Positions 1-8,997 of a DNA stretch of 34,079 nucleotides are shown here, one piece after another. Origin of the DNA: a virus; IMG/VR virus record IMGVR_UViG_3300022602_000264, positions 1-34,079 of that record; one strand, 5' to 3'. The translations under genes and the position numbers were made by a program. How positions within the stretch are numbered: position 1 is the first letter of the stretch; each line of letters begins with the position of its first letter. The notes beneath the pieces are model-generated. The model did no database searches. It was given only the letters and a program-made list of their open reading frames with translations, and was not told the DNA's origin.

Positions 1-349
1 CAATGAGAGCAGCAGCTTTCTGCTCCTTCTTGATGCGGATGGTTTCGCTAAGGATCGTATCCCAAGCGCCTATACCATACTCTCCAATGAAAGTATTCTT
101 GACCTCAGCCATCATCTTTTCGACTTCGGCCTTCGCCATGAAAGCGTCAATCGCGATCTGTTCGGCTGTCTTCTCGCCAAACATGCCCGGATGTGGCGGC
201 TCGGCAGCAATCCGCGTGAGGTGACCGACGCTATCTAGCAAAGACGATACGTCTTGGAACATTCCCTGCATTTCCTTGCCCACGGAAATCCCGGCCTTGA
301 TGGCCTCATATGATCCGCGAGCGAGAGCAAGGATTGTAATGGGGTCCAT
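1..349 (-). CDS. Partial phage protein, cut by the left edge
   Basis: An open frame starts at the ATG at 347-349 and runs off the left edge, giving at least 116 residues. It opens MDPITILALARGSYEAIKAG and continues as a mostly helical, Ala-rich chain with a segment GYGIGAWD-like in style (actual residues EYGIGAWDTIL) before a Lys-rich end. The start overlaps the stop of the upstream gene as TAATG, so the two are translationally coupled and the gene belongs to the late operon. I do not recognise a catalytic motif. Its position after the tail fibre and its resemblance in style to MDPI-starting proteins of marine podoviruses suggest a virion or lysis-region protein, but that is inference. Confidence 0.75.
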   Translation of the reverse strand, partial: MDPITILALARGSYEAIKAGISVGKEMQGMFQDVSSLLDSVGHLTRIAAEPPHPGMFGEKTAEQIAIDAFMAKAEVEKMMAEVKNTFIGEYGIGAWDTILSETIRIKKEQKAAALI

Positions 350-579
350 TACTTGTCCGCCTTGCCGTCCAGTTTGTCGTAGATGCGCTTGAACATGTCT
401 TCAATGTGATCCATGCGCTTGTCCATGTCATCCTTGAGGACATAGGTCTTCGGCATGTCAGCTTCTATCCGATGAAGATCATCTTTTAATGACTTAACAG
501 CCTCCCATAGCTGGCGGGCGAACCAGCCAGCTATGGCGAGGGCGGCGCTAAGGGCCAGATTGATCGTGTTCTGGTCCAT
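349..579 (-). CDS. Small membrane-anchored coiled-coil protein (holin- or spanin-like candidate)
   Basis: A 76-residue protein. Residues 6-25 (INLALSAALAIAGWFARQLW) form one likely membrane segment. The rest is a charged, heptad-like helix ending in KLDGKADK, with many Lys, Asp and Met. This N-anchor plus coiled coil layout is common in small phage proteins located near lysis genes, but no specific family is proved here. A GGAG lies about 10 bases upstream of the ATG. The stop overlaps the next start as TAATG. It could be a holin, a spanin-like part or a tail-associated membrane protein; no endolysin gene is seen beside it in the window. Confidence 0.7.
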   Translation of the reverse strand: MDQNTINLALSAALAIAGWFARQLWEAVKSLKDDLHRIEADMPKTYVLKDDMDKRMDHIEDMFKRIYDKLDGKADK

Positions 580-593
580 AGCGCCATTTCTCC

Positions 594-779
594 TTACTGA
601 GCAGCAGGTTCAGCGGCAGGCGCGTCGGGAGTGGGCGCAGCGGCGGGAGCCACTTGCCCCTCGGCCTGACGCTTGATCTCCGTGATCAACTCGACCACCT
701 CAACAAAGGGGCGGGACCCCAAGGCGGTGAGGATTGAGTTCCAAGCTTGAACCGGAAGCGTGACAGCGATGTTATCCAT
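594..779 (-). CDS. Small conserved phage protein with Ala/Pro-rich tail
   Basis: A 61-residue protein starting MDNIAVTLPVQAWNSILTALG. The first 40 residues form a compact folded unit (strand, then a helix with VVELITEIKRQ). The last 20 are an Ala/Pro linker-like tail. Proteins beginning with a TLPVQ.WN..L..LG pattern recur in phage late regions, but I know of no assigned function. A purine-rich GAGGGGAAAAC precedes the ATG. It lies 14 bases from the gene on either side and is part of the same late operon. Confidence 0.7.
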   Translation of the reverse strand: MDNIAVTLPVQAWNSILTALGSRPFVEVVELITEIKRQAEGQVAPAAAPTPDAPAAEPAAQ

Positions 780-793
780 GTTTTCCCCTCTAG

Positions 794-1060
794 TTAGCCC
801 TTAATGATGTTGACGAGGCAGCTATTGTCCTCAAGGGCGATAAATTCATGCTTCTGATGCGCGGGCCAGTCAACAACATTTCCCGCGAAAAGCGTGATTT
901 CCCAGCCATCGCCGTGCGCCTTGAACGAGCCCTTGTTGACGATGCTGATGTGGTTGTCAGCGTCGCCATGCTCGTGCATGGGCAGGACATCCCCGGTGAC
1001 GGGGAAGTCGTACAGAAAGCCGTTCAGCTTACCGAAGGTCACGGGCGACGGTTGCAACAT
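794..1060 (-). CDS. Cupin-like small protein
   Basis: An 88-residue protein with a cupin pattern: MHEHGDADNHISIVNKG (first motif, with H-x-H and a following Gly at the turn), then GWEITLFAGNVVDWPAHQKHEF (second motif, Pro followed by His). It is short and would be a single jelly-roll barrel; the acidic ligand of the first motif is not in the usual place, so metal binding is uncertain. Small cupins occur downstream of phage tail fibres, where they may be structural rather than enzymatic. The start overlaps the upstream stop as TAATG. The role is unknown. Confidence 0.7.
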   Translation of the reverse strand: MLQPSPVTFGKLNGFLYDFPVTGDVLPMHEHGDADNHISIVNKGSFKAHGDGWEITLFAGNVVDWPAHQKHEFIALEDNSCLVNIIKG

Positions 1061-1314
1061 TAAAGCACCTTTGGCGCTTCAGAGGGATTTGAAGTAGGTG
1101 CGGCAAACGGAACCGGCTTCACATACGGAGCGACTGGACCATAGACCCCAGCCACCAGATTAGCGTAAAGCTGACGGCCATACTCTTCTGGATCATTGGG
1201 GGAGGCCGTGAAGGGCAGCGCCGTTGGAAACTCTTCGAACTTCACCATGCAGTTGATGGCGGTCCCGGCTTCGTTGGCGTAGATCGGATCGGTGACGGTT
1301 TGGATAGTTGGCAT
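1060..1314 (-). CDS. Small phage protein, possible tail-fibre accessory
   Basis: An 84-residue protein with the pattern INCMVKFEEFPTALPFTASP, then DPEEYGRQLYANLVAGVYGPV. A strand with '[VK]F...[LP]PFTAS..D.E..GR.L.......G..G.' is a layout I associate with short proteins encoded after phage tail fibres, sometimes called fibre-assembly-like. I cannot confirm the family. The start is preceded by AGGATAACGACAA. The stop overlaps the cupin-like gene. The C-terminal 20 residues are Pro/Ala/Ser-rich and probably disordered. Confidence 0.65.
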   Translation of the reverse strand: MPTIQTVTDPIYANEAGTAINCMVKFEEFPTALPFTASPNDPEEYGRQLYANLVAGVYGPVAPYVKPVPFAAPTSNPSEAPKVL

Positions 1315-1326
1315 TTGTCGTTATCC

Positions 1327-1743
1327 TTATGCTATGCGAAGCCAAGTTGATATTGCGCCATAGATGCTGCCGGGATCGTAAGCAGCCCCCATTATCTTCC
1401 ATGTACCAGCAGGTGCTGTTCCGCTGGGATAAAGGTAGGCAACGAGAACACTGGTGCAACCTACAAGGATTGAATTTCCGCTAAGTCCGCCATATTGCAA
1501 GCTTGATCCCGCAAGCGTTGCTCCCGGAGTATGATTTCCAGTGCTATACAGCATTGCATAGGTGCCAACCGCACCAAGGGTTGTCACAAGAGCAATGGTT
1601 CCGCTCGTTGTGATGGTGCCGCCAGACAGGCCCGTGCCAGCGGTGATGGAGGTGACGGTTCCGCTGCCACCCGATGTTGCCGCAGTCGTCTGCGTCGTGC
1701 TGTCCGGGAAAGTGATCCCGGTGCTTCCGAGAATTACTGACAT
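1327..1743 (-). CDS. Short tail-fibre-like protein
   Basis: A 138-residue protein, rich in Gly, Ser and Thr. It begins with ILGSTGITFPDSTTQTTAA, a phrase typical of phage fibre and neck-repeat segments (I-x-FPD-[GS]-TTQ-T-AA), followed by GTGLSGGTITTSGTIAL-type beta repeats like those in the large fibre next to it. The C-terminal half is a more ordered beta-rich domain ending WLRIA. The start lies 10 bases inside the large fibre gene, with GGAGAGC upstream, so the two are coupled. It is probably a second fibre tip or fibre-associated subunit. Confidence 0.75.
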   Translation of the reverse strand: MSVILGSTGITFPDSTTQTTAATSGGSGTVTSITAGTGLSGGTITTSGTIALVTTLGAVGTYAMLYSTGNHTPGATLAGSSLQYGGLSGNSILVGCTSVLVAYLYPSGTAPAGTWKIMGAAYDPGSIYGAISTWLRIA

Positions 1744-4700
1744 TGTTTGCTCTCCAGTTCCCTGACTTTAGCTGACAGTTCTTTGATGGCCTCAATGAGG
1801 AGGGGGACCATGCGCTCATAATGGATGGTCAAATACTTCTCATCAATGGGGGCGGGCACAACAACTTCAGGCATGATCGCCTGAACTTCCTGCGCCGACA
1901 CGCCGACTTCCGGCTTCGCCTCGTAGCCCAGCTCCTGCGCGACCTCGTTGGCTTCGTAGTGGAAGCCGTTGAGCGTCTCAACCTTGGCTAGGGCATTCTG
2001 AATGTTGCCCTTGCGGGTTTTGAGACGGTCATCAGAGTAGTAGGCTGTGATAGAGCCAGTGGCGGTGATATTGCCACTTGCAGCCGTTGTTGCAGCAACA
2101 ATGTTTACGGCAGCAAGTGTTGCTTGAGCCGTTCCAGAAGTAGCCAATCCGCGAATTGTAAGCGAATATGTTGAACCATTGCTGCCAGCACTATCAGAAA
2201 GGTTCATGTACATGGTCGAGCTTGACGCAGCCTGCCATGACATTTCTGTTCCATAATAGTTAAAGGATCGGATAGCACCAACACCAGAGCCGAAGTATTG
2301 GTTACTTGTTGAAGTTAACGATGCAAAAGTTGGAGATGCAGTCGTGGCAACAGACTGACCAATGCTAACCGTAACAGCACCAGTTGCCCCAGAAACGCTT
2401 ACGCCAGTTCCGGCCGCAACGGAATTTACAATGGAAGACCATGAAGGCGCAGCAGAAGCGCCGCCCGATACCATAGCTTGACCACTGGTGCCGTAGGTTG
2501 CGCCGCCGATGCCCCATTGGCCAGAAGAGCCTATTTGGAAGCGCGCAGTGCCTGCGTTATTGCGAAATATTTGCGTGTCAAAGTCAATGTATTGCGTCGT
2601 TATCCCACTTCCAACAATCTGGTTGTAGGTTGCAAAAGTTGAATAGTTTACATACGAACTAGCACCAATCTGCGATTGCAAGATTACGGAAGCACTAGCG
2701 CCAGTGTTATTATTTACTGTCTGCAATACTGTTGCAGCGTTCTGGTTTTTTGAAACAACTAATGAGTAGCTTGGCGAAGCCGTACCAATCCCCACGTTGC
2801 CGTTAACAATATACATAGACGGAGAAACAAGGCTTGATGACCCGCTCGTTTGCCCAGTTCCAAACGCTATAGTTGTGCCCCCAGAATAGACATTCAATGT
2901 GTTTGAAGTGATACCCAGACCAGATGCGCCAGACCCATCATCATAAAGATAAATGCCGTTGAGGTTGGCGCTCGTTCCGAACGACAATCTGGCGTTAGGT
3001 GAAGCCGTCCCAATCCCCATGTTCCCATTATTAAGTACAACAACGGCACTCGATGAACCCATAGTGACGATGCCACCATAAGGCTGCAACTGAAGCGTCC
3101 CCTTAACATTGGATTGGTCAGCAGCCTCAAGGTGCATTACGTTTGTAGAAGTTTGACCAATGACGAGGCGCGTGTAGTTCGTGCCGCCTGCGTTGTTGGT
3201 GGTCCTAAACAAAGAAATGTCAGAGTAGCCCGCTGTGTTAGCGGCGTTGATCACATCCAATTTATAACCGGCCGAGATACCGCCAATTCCCACATTCTGC
3301 GACGTATCAATCGTCATCGCAGTTGTCGTACCGTTGGTTTGGAACGTCAGCGATGTTGCACTGTTAAGGGTAGGGGCAGTGATGGATGTGACAGTAGGGG
3401 TGGCCGACCAAGACGGCGCAACGCCGACACCACCAGAAATCAATACGCTGCCCGTAGCAACGTCAGCAAGCTTACCCCAAGTGTTTGAGGCAGAGCCATA
3501 AAGCAGATCACCAGTGGTGACTGTGGTTTGACCAGTGCCACCGTATGTTGCGCCGATCGCAGTACCGTTCCACGCGCCACTTGCATAGGTGGTAGCGTTA
3601 ACAGTCGTAAACGTAGCAGCGGCAGCCGTAGTGCCGCCGATGACCGAGTTGTTGATTGTCACGCTGGTCAACGTGCCGCCAGTGATAGCCACCGAGGACG
3701 CATTCTGGGTGGACATCGTGCCAAGGCCAGTGATGTCCGTGCTGGGGATAGACGACACGGCGGTGAAGGCGCTCGTGCCGTTGCCCTTCAGGTAACCCGT
3801 CAAGGTCGTTGCGCCAGAGCCGCCGTTGGCGACAGGAAGCGTCCCGGTGACGGCGGTGGTCAGGCTGACTTGGCCCCACGAGGGCGCGACGCCCACGCCA
3901 CCAGACAGGAGCACATTGCCCGTGGCAACGTCAGCAAGGCCTGCAAGCGTCGTCGTGCCGGAAGCATAGAGCAATGAACCAGTGGTATAGCTGGTTAAGC
4001 CAGTGCCGCCGCTTGTGACGGGGACTGTGCCAGAAAGAGCTGTGGCGCTGACCTGAGACCATGTAGGCGCTGCGGAAGCACCGCCAGAGGTCAGAACGTA
4101 GCCTGAAGCGCCATAAGTAGCGCCACCGATGCCAAGCTGGCCCGCAGGGCCAAAGCGGAAAACTTCAGCAATCGCATTGCTGCCAGTGGGCGTAGTAAAG
4201 ACGGAAACATAAGTGCCCTGCGCTGTATCGGTAAAGTTTTCAGCGGCAGAAATGGCAAGATAACCCGTCGAAGCCGTTCCGAAACCTGTGGCGCCATAAC
4301 CGCGAGCAGTAAACTGGGCAAGGAAGTCGCCAGACTGGCTGGCGGTCGGCGAGGCTGCAGTGCCGCGAGCAGAGCGCGCAGTGTAAGCGCCATAAGCACC
4401 CGTCCCATAGGCATCCTGTGTGATGCGGGTATTGGCTGCGTTGGCGCCGACGATATAAACGTCAGTACCAGCCGGGAGCGTTCCTGTGGGGGTCGTCGTC
4501 TGAGTATTAGAAACCACCGTCAACTGGGTCTGCGGCAGGGCCGTGTTGATGCCCAGACGGTTGTTGGTGTTGTCCCAGAACAATTTGCTGTTGTTTTGAG
4601 AATAGACACCAGATGCGCCAGCGAAGACCACAGAACCAGTTGTGAAGGCGGTTGCGGTGCCGGTGCCGCCATTGCCGACAGGAAGCGTTCCCGTGACGCC

Positions 4701-6989
4701 AGCCGTTAGGGAAAGTTGCCCAAAGGCCGGATTGGATGATGCGCCAGTTGAAAGTAGAGCATAGCCAGTGGTGCTGGGCGAAGCAAAGGCGACGTTGCCG
4801 GTGCCGTTGCCAAGCATGACGCCATATTGCGTCAGCGTCGTCAGGCCGGTGCCGCCAAGCGTTACAGGAACGGTCCCGAGGCTAATTTGAGATCCGGTCT
4901 TTGTGAGGGGGGACGTAACGGTCACAGAGGCTGCGGAGGCAGTCTGCGTCCACACGAGGGACGTTGACCCCACCGTAATTGTCCCGGTCGTGGTCATCAC
5001 CCAGCTAGAGGCGCCATAGAGAGAGCCATTCGAGACAAAAACGGCGGCGCCAGTCTCAATGAAATTGGGGCCGGTGCCGACCGCGTTGAAGTCAGTGGCG
5101 CGCGTCAAAACCCAATTTGTGGAGCCGGAGCCAAGGGTTGTTACGGTATAAATGCCATTGTAGGCGCCCGTAGTTTCAAACTGAACCAGAACGCGATCAT
5201 TGAGTGACGCAGAATATCCGTCAGAAAAAAACGCAGCCTGCGCGCCGCTATTGGTCAGAGTGGCGCCGACGCCGCCCGTTCCATTGTTATAGGTTGCGGT
5301 CAGATTGCCTGTCGTGGCGACAGCGCACTGCGTGTGAAACGTCTGATTGGAGACCGTGGCGACCTGATTATCGACATACTGCTTGGTCGATGCCTGAAGT
5401 GCAGCGGTCGGATCTTGTGTCAGGGTAAGTGTAGTCAAACCTGAAATCGTCGTCGCAGTGCCGCCCAGAGAGATGCTGGTGCTGCCAATGGTGACAGAGC
5501 TGTTAGTCAGGCCAGCATTGGGAATAGTTGAAACAGCCGTAAAAGCGCCCGTTCCATTGCCAATGAGGTATCCCGTAAGCGTCGTTGCGCCAGTGCCGCC
5601 ACTTGCAACTGGAAGCGTACCGGAAACGTGCGTGGCGAGACCAATCTTGCCCCAAGACGGTGCACCGCCTACGCCCCCAGAGATCAGGGCATTGCCGGTA
5701 GCCACGTCATTCAATCGAGCCAGCGTCGTGCTGGAGGCGGCATAGAGGATGTCACCCGTCGTATAGCTGCCGTAACCAGTGCCGCCCTGCGTCTCGGAAA
5801 GGGGCGTCGTGAGGCCGCTCAGGCTCGTGATGTCGCTATTGGCGCCAGATGCCGCCGCGCCAAGGTTTGCGCGGGCTCCAGATGCAGTTGTCGCGCCGGT
5901 GCCGCCATAGGCTACCGCAATGGGCGTGCCCTGCCATGTGCCACTGGAGATCGTTCCCGGAGCGAAAGATCCGGTCACTGTCAGGTTCGTCACCGTCGCT
6001 GGGCCGGGTGTAGAACCGCCAATTGTCACGCCATTAATCGTGCCGCCCGTGATGGCGACGGACGGGGCGCTTTGGGTAGCCATTGAGCCAAGGCCGGAAA
6101 TGTCGCTGCTAGGAATGCTGGCGACGGCAGTCAGGGCTGCGATGCCGGTTCCTTTGACGTAGCCGGTGAGGGTAGAGGCGCCAGTGCCGCCATATTGCGT
6201 GGGAACCGCAGATCCGTGCCACACGCCGCTCTGAACAGTTCCAAGATTGGAATTTGATGCGGTAAGCGTAGAAAATGCGCCCGTGGCTGGCGTAGTGCTG
6301 CCGATGGCAAGATTGTCTGCTGTGCCGCCGTAAATAGTCACGCTGGTGGCGTTCTGCGTGGCCATTGTCCCCAAGCCAGTGACTTGGGTGTAGGGAATTG
6401 AAATGGACACGTTGGAGGCGGCTGAAAGCTGTCCGCTCGCCAGAACGGTAAATTGAGGAACAGAAGACGCAGTCCCATAGGTTCCTGCTGTCACGCCAGT
6501 AGGCGTAATGGATGACGGAGAAATGGAAAGCGCCTGCCATACAGGGGCGCTAGAAGTTCCGGTCGAAGTGAGAATGTAGCCATTCGTGCCGGGCGTAAGG
6601 GCTTGCCACGTCGATGCGCCTCGATAAAGAAGCGACCCGACAGTTGTGCCGAAAGTGTTCAAAATTGCGCTAGGCGTCACGTCAGAGGGCGACGCAGTGC
6701 CGCCCGTCAGGTTTGCCTTCACGGTGCCCGCAGCCATCTGTCCAAGATAGGTATTGGTGATCGCCGCCGTGGGGAGGTAAATCGTGACGGCGCCTGAAGT
6801 GGTGCTGGATGAAAGCGGAGAGTTTGCGGTGACGGATGAAATGCCCGGCGCAGGATATGTCGAGGCGACATATGTGCCGATTTGAGCGGTCGTAAGCCTG
6901 ACAGAAGACCCCGCCTGAACAGCTTCAAGCTGCTCGCTACCATTGAGCGACGTCGCTGGTGTGAGGTTCGGGATCTGTGAAACGCTCAT
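1734..6989 (-). CDS. Large repetitive tail fibre with S74 intramolecular chaperone domain
   Basis: A 1751-residue host-recognition fibre. The N-terminus (MSVSQIPNLTPATSLNGSEQ) is the short anchor region seen in phage tail fibres. Residues from about 60 to 1640 are Gly/Ser/Thr-rich beta repeats with recurring units GTLPVxxGGTGATTLTGY, ISGGVGxAPSW, SSVAITGGT and GNVGIGTASP. The last 102 residues are a Peptidase_S74 domain: YYSDDRLK at 1650-1657 gives Ser1652 and Lys1657, the serine-lysine dyad spacing known for endosialidase-type self-cleaving chaperones, and the end is a helical bundle with HYERMVPLLIEAIKEL. The domain trimerises the fibre and is normally cleaved off. The start overlaps the upstream gene as ATGA. 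Confidence 0.93.
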   Translation of the reverse strand: MSVSQIPNLTPATSLNGSEQLEAVQAGSSVRLTTAQIGTYVASTYPAPGISSVTANSPLSSSTTSGAVTIYLPTAAITNTYLGQMAAGTVKANLTGGTASPSDVTPSAILNTFGTTVGSLLYRGASTWQALTPGTNGYILTSTGTSSAPVWQALSISPSSITPTGVTAGTYGTASSVPQFTVLASGQLSAASNVSISIPYTQVTGLGTMATQNATSVTIYGGTADNLAIGSTTPATGAFSTLTASNSNLGTVQSGVWHGSAVPTQYGGTGASTLTGYVKGTGIAALTAVASIPSSDISGLGSMATQSAPSVAITGGTINGVTIGGSTPGPATVTNLTVTGSFAPGTISSGTWQGTPIAVAYGGTGATTASGARANLGAAASGANSDITSLSGLTTPLSETQGGTGYGSYTTGDILYAASSTTLARLNDVATGNALISGGVGGAPSWGKIGLATHVSGTLPVASGGTGATTLTGYLIGNGTGAFTAVSTIPNAGLTNSSVTIGSTSISLGGTATTISGLTTLTLTQDPTAALQASTKQYVDNQVATVSNQTFHTQCAVATTGNLTATYNNGTGGVGATLTNSGAQAAFFSDGYSASLNDRVLVQFETTGAYNGIYTVTTLGSGSTNWVLTRATDFNAVGTGPNFIETGAAVFVSNGSLYGASSWVMTTTGTITVGSTSLVWTQTASAASVTVTSPLTKTGSQISLGTVPVTLGGTGLTTLTQYGVMLGNGTGNVAFASPSTTGYALLSTGASSNPAFGQLSLTAGVTGTLPVGNGGTGTATAFTTGSVVFAGASGVYSQNNSKLFWDNTNNRLGINTALPQTQLTVVSNTQTTTPTGTLPAGTDVYIVGANAANTRITQDAYGTGAYGAYTARSARGTAASPTASQSGDFLAQFTARGYGATGFGTASTGYLAISAAENFTDTAQGTYVSVFTTPTGSNAIAEVFRFGPAGQLGIGGATYGASGYVLTSGGASAAPTWSQVSATALSGTVPVTSGGTGLTSYTTGSLLYASGTTTLAGLADVATGNVLLSGGVGVAPSWGQVSLTTAVTGTLPVANGGSGATTLTGYLKGNGTSAFTAVSSIPSTDITGLGTMSTQNASSVAITGGTLTSVTINNSVIGGTTAAAATFTTVNATTYASGAWNGTAIGATYGGTGQTTVTTGDLLYGSASNTWGKLADVATGSVLISGGVGVAPSWSATPTVTSITAPTLNSATSLTFQTNGTTTAMTIDTSQNVGIGGISAGYKLDVINAANTAGYSDISLFRTTNNAGGTNYTRLVIGQTSTNVMHLEAADQSNVKGTLQLQPYGGIVTMGSSSAVVVLNNGNMGIGTASPNARLSFGTSANLNGIYLYDDGSGASGLGITSNTLNVYSGGTTIAFGTGQTSGSSSLVSPSMYIVNGNVGIGTASPSYSLVVSKNQNAATVLQTVNNNTGASASVILQSQIGASSYVNYSTFATYNQIVGSGITTQYIDFDTQIFRNNAGTARFQIGSSGQWGIGGATYGTSGQAMVSGGASAAPSWSSIVNSVAAGTGVSVSGATGAVTVSIGQSVATTASPTFASLTSTSNQYFGSGVGAIRSFNYYGTEMSWQAASSSTMYMNLSDSAGSNGSTYSLTIRGLATSGTAQATLAAVNIVAATTAASGNITATGSITAYYSDDRLKTRKGNIQNALAKVETLNGFHYEANEVAQELGYEAKPEVGVSAQEVQAIMPEVVVPAPIDEKYLTIHYERMVPLLIEAIKELSAKVRELESKQCQ

Positions 6990-7489
6990 GTCAGCGGTCC
7001 TGTCTTCGGCACGGTCACATTGTTATACGGCAAGCCCGGATCAGTGTCACCGGGGGCATTTGGATCAGTGCCGGGCTGGGTGTTTAATCCGCCCGGTGGC
7101 TCACCAGTCTGCTGCGTGACGCGCGTGTTATAGGTCTGCGTGATGCGGGTGGAACCCTTGATCACGGGGATGCCGGTGATGGGATCAATCGTATTCTGCC
7201 CCGAGGTCGTGCGCGTATCCTGCTCGGCACCGACAAAGTCCTGCGTGCGCGGGTTCAGGATCGGCACTGGATCTGCGGGAATGGCAATCGAGCGGAGCTG
7301 CTCCTGCGGCGTGTCATAACATGTATTGCAGACAAGCAGGCGAATGTTTTGCAAGGACGCGCCGCGCCAGTCGAACTGCCACTTGAGTTGAACGTGATTG
7401 TAGCGAAATCCACACCGGTCGCATATGGCGTGCGCCTGCGGCGACGTTGCGCTCGTTGATGCACGGCCTGCCTTGGAAGCGTAACCCAT
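6986..7489 (-). CDS. Virion-region protein with two CxxC pairs
   Basis: A 167-residue protein. The N-terminal half contains AICDRCGFRY and LLVCNTCYD, two CxxC knuckles about 30 residues apart, which look like one zinc-ribbon site. The C-terminal half is Pro/Gly/Thr-rich and probably extended (TQPGTDPNAPGDTDPGLPYN). Proteins of this build sit between the head-tail adaptor and the fibre in many short-tailed phages, but their role is not established as far as I know. GGGGGC lies ahead of the ATG. The stop overlaps the start of the fibre gene as ATGA. Confidence 0.75.
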   Translation of the reverse strand: MGYASKAGRASTSATSPQAHAICDRCGFRYNHVQLKWQFDWRGASLQNIRLLVCNTCYDTPQEQLRSIAIPADPVPILNPRTQDFVGAEQDTRTTSGQNTIDPITGIPVIKGSTRITQTYNTRVTQQTGEPPGGLNTQPGTDPNAPGDTDPGLPYNNVTVPKTGPLT

Positions 7490-7501
7490 GTCTGCGCCCC
7501 C

Positions 7502-8203
7502 TTATGGCCTGTAATAGCCCATGACTTGGGGCGAGATGTATTGCTGCGCAGTCTCGATGTTCTGCTCGGCGGCGATGGTGTAGGCCTCGTCGGCGAGGGG
7601 CTTGAGAAGCTGCGCCTTGTCGGGGGCCCAGATGACCGCCAGACGGGCTGCAAGGCCGTAGGCGAAGGCATCCATCCACAAGAATGGAATCTCAACTTGC
7701 GTGCCATTCTGCAGGTTGCTGTCCTGTATCTGACGCACGCGATAATATTTGAGATATTGCGCGCTGTATCCGTCAGGGACTTCCCACAGAGTGACAGTCG
7801 GGTTAGGAGAGATCAGGCGGTCGAACCAGAACGTCGTCGTAAAACCCTGCTGGTCTTTATTCGGATAGTTCGCGTACTCGCTGCGGCTGATCGGCATGAT
7901 GATGCGGTCGATTGGTTGACCGTTACCATTGTCGATCGTGACGTAGGCGTCGAGCATCGTGACCGTGTTCAAGGGCACGTCATAGGTCTTCTGTCCCTGC
8001 ACAAGCGGGACCGTGATCAGGTCCACCGCCCACAAGTTCACGCCCCTGTTGCTCCAGTTCGCGCACAGCATGTTGGCGGCCATGCGGGCCGCCTCCATGT
8101 GCTCTTGAAGCAGGGACGTGTTCCGAAGCCCGCAGAGGTTATACGCATAAAGCGTAAGCTCGCCGAGCGACGGATTGAACGTGTAGGTGCCGCTCGTGGC
8201 CAT
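7502..8203 (-). CDS. Head-tail adaptor, P22 gp4-like
   Basis: A 233-residue protein that matches the P22 gp4/tail accessory pattern. An early helix pair contains EHMEAARMAANMLCANWSN, followed by the strand-rich LITVPLVQGQKTYDVP, then an ordered core with FWFDRL and VTLWEVPDGYSAQYLKYYRV, and late helices with FAYGLAARLAVIWAPDK. In P22 this protein forms the ring that attaches to the portal and starts the tail. AAGGAGCCCAG precedes the ATG. It sits between structural genes as expected. The family call rests on remembered sequence pattern, not on a search. Confidence 0.8.
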   Translation of the reverse strand: MATSGTYTFNPSLGELTLYAYNLCGLRNTSLLQEHMEAARMAANMLCANWSNRGVNLWAVDLITVPLVQGQKTYDVPLNTVTMLDAYVTIDNGNGQPIDRIIMPISRSEYANYPNKDQQGFTTTFWFDRLISPNPTVTLWEVPDGYSAQYLKYYRVRQIQDSNLQNGTQVEIPFLWMDAFAYGLAARLAVIWAPDKAQLLKPLADEAYTIAAEQNIETAQQYISPQVMGYYRP

Positions 8204-8212
8204 CTGGGCTCC

Positions 8213-8995
8213 TTAGAGGCCGGTATCGTTCGCGATCAGGACGCCGCCAATGTTGACGCTGACGACGGCCGCAGTGGCGGCGCTGGAGGCGATCTGCCAC
8301 CGCAGGTCCGTCTTCTCCGCATAAGGGAGCGGGAAGTGGCGCTGCACTTCATAGGTCGTATTGAAGGGTGTCTGCACGATGACCTTTTGAACGCCAGCCG
8401 AAGAGTTGGTGACGGCGCGGTACGTCGTGTAGTTGGCGGTGTTGCCATTGAAGGACGAGTAGGCGCCGTAGCGATAGCCATAGAAAGTGTAACCGGCGGG
8501 CACCGTAAAGATGGCCATCTGGGTCTGCCCGATGCTGGACGTTGTGCCGTTATAGACCGCCGTGTTGATCTGCGCGTAGACGGTGCCGCCATTTGAAAGC
8601 GAAACGACGCCAGTGGGATTGGTCGCACTACCAGCGGAGACAACCATGCTATTGATGCGAAAATATTGCTTAGTCGTCGGGACGTTCGTCGTGCCGTTCA
8701 GAACCAGCGTCTCGGAGATGATCGCATAATTTGCATCGAGGCCGTTGATCGTGATGGAGGCCGTATCTGACACGCCGGTGCTGACGAGCTGCATGGTCAC
8801 GGCGGAGCTGGGAAACACATACTCGGTCGTCGCCATGTTCTCCCAGACAGTGCGGAAGGCGCCAGCAGTCGCGGGCGTCGTGCCGTAAGCGAAGATGTTC
8901 TGCTCGGAATGCCAAGAGATCTGACTGCGCGCGACCTGAAGCTCAAAGGGCTCGAACAGGCCGGACTGCGTGATGGAATATGCGACGCTGCCCAT
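8213..8995 (-). CDS. Virion structural protein, beta-rich
   Basis: A 260-residue protein, Ser/Thr/Asn-rich with many alternating strands and no obvious enzymatic motif. It opens MGSVAYSITQSGLFEPFELQ and contains a middle domain with ISETLVLNGTTNVPTTKQYF and a late PFNTTYEVQRHFPLPYAEK. Similar proteins occur between capsid and adaptor genes in marine short-tailed phages and are found in virions; I cannot give a precise name. The Shine-Dalgarno AAGAGGAGCT spans the stop codon of the upstream 54-aa gene, so translation is linked. Confidence 0.75.
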   Translation of the reverse strand: MGSVAYSITQSGLFEPFELQVARSQISWHSEQNIFAYGTTPATAGAFRTVWENMATTEYVFPSSAVTMQLVSTGVSDTASITINGLDANYAIISETLVLNGTTNVPTTKQYFRINSMVVSAGSATNPTGVVSLSNGGTVYAQINTAVYNGTTSSIGQTQMAIFTVPAGYTFYGYRYGAYSSFNGNTANYTTYRAVTNSSAGVQKVIVQTPFNTTYEVQRHFPLPYAEKTDLRWQIASSAATAAVVSVNIGGVLIANDTGL

Positions 8996-8997
8996 TT

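Noticed and set aside
3-224. 73-codon plus-strand frame at the left edge
   Set aside because: Antisense to the partial minus-strand gene that is coupled to its neighbour by a TAATG overlap.
794-1060. An enzyme call for the cupin-like protein
   Set aside because: The metal-ligand set is incomplete and the protein is short, so only the fold is suggested.
7526-8596. 356-codon open frame on the plus strand opposite the adaptor and structural genes
   Set aside because: It crosses two good minus-strand genes with proper ribosome sites; its composition (Arg/Val/Asp) is that of an antisense shadow.
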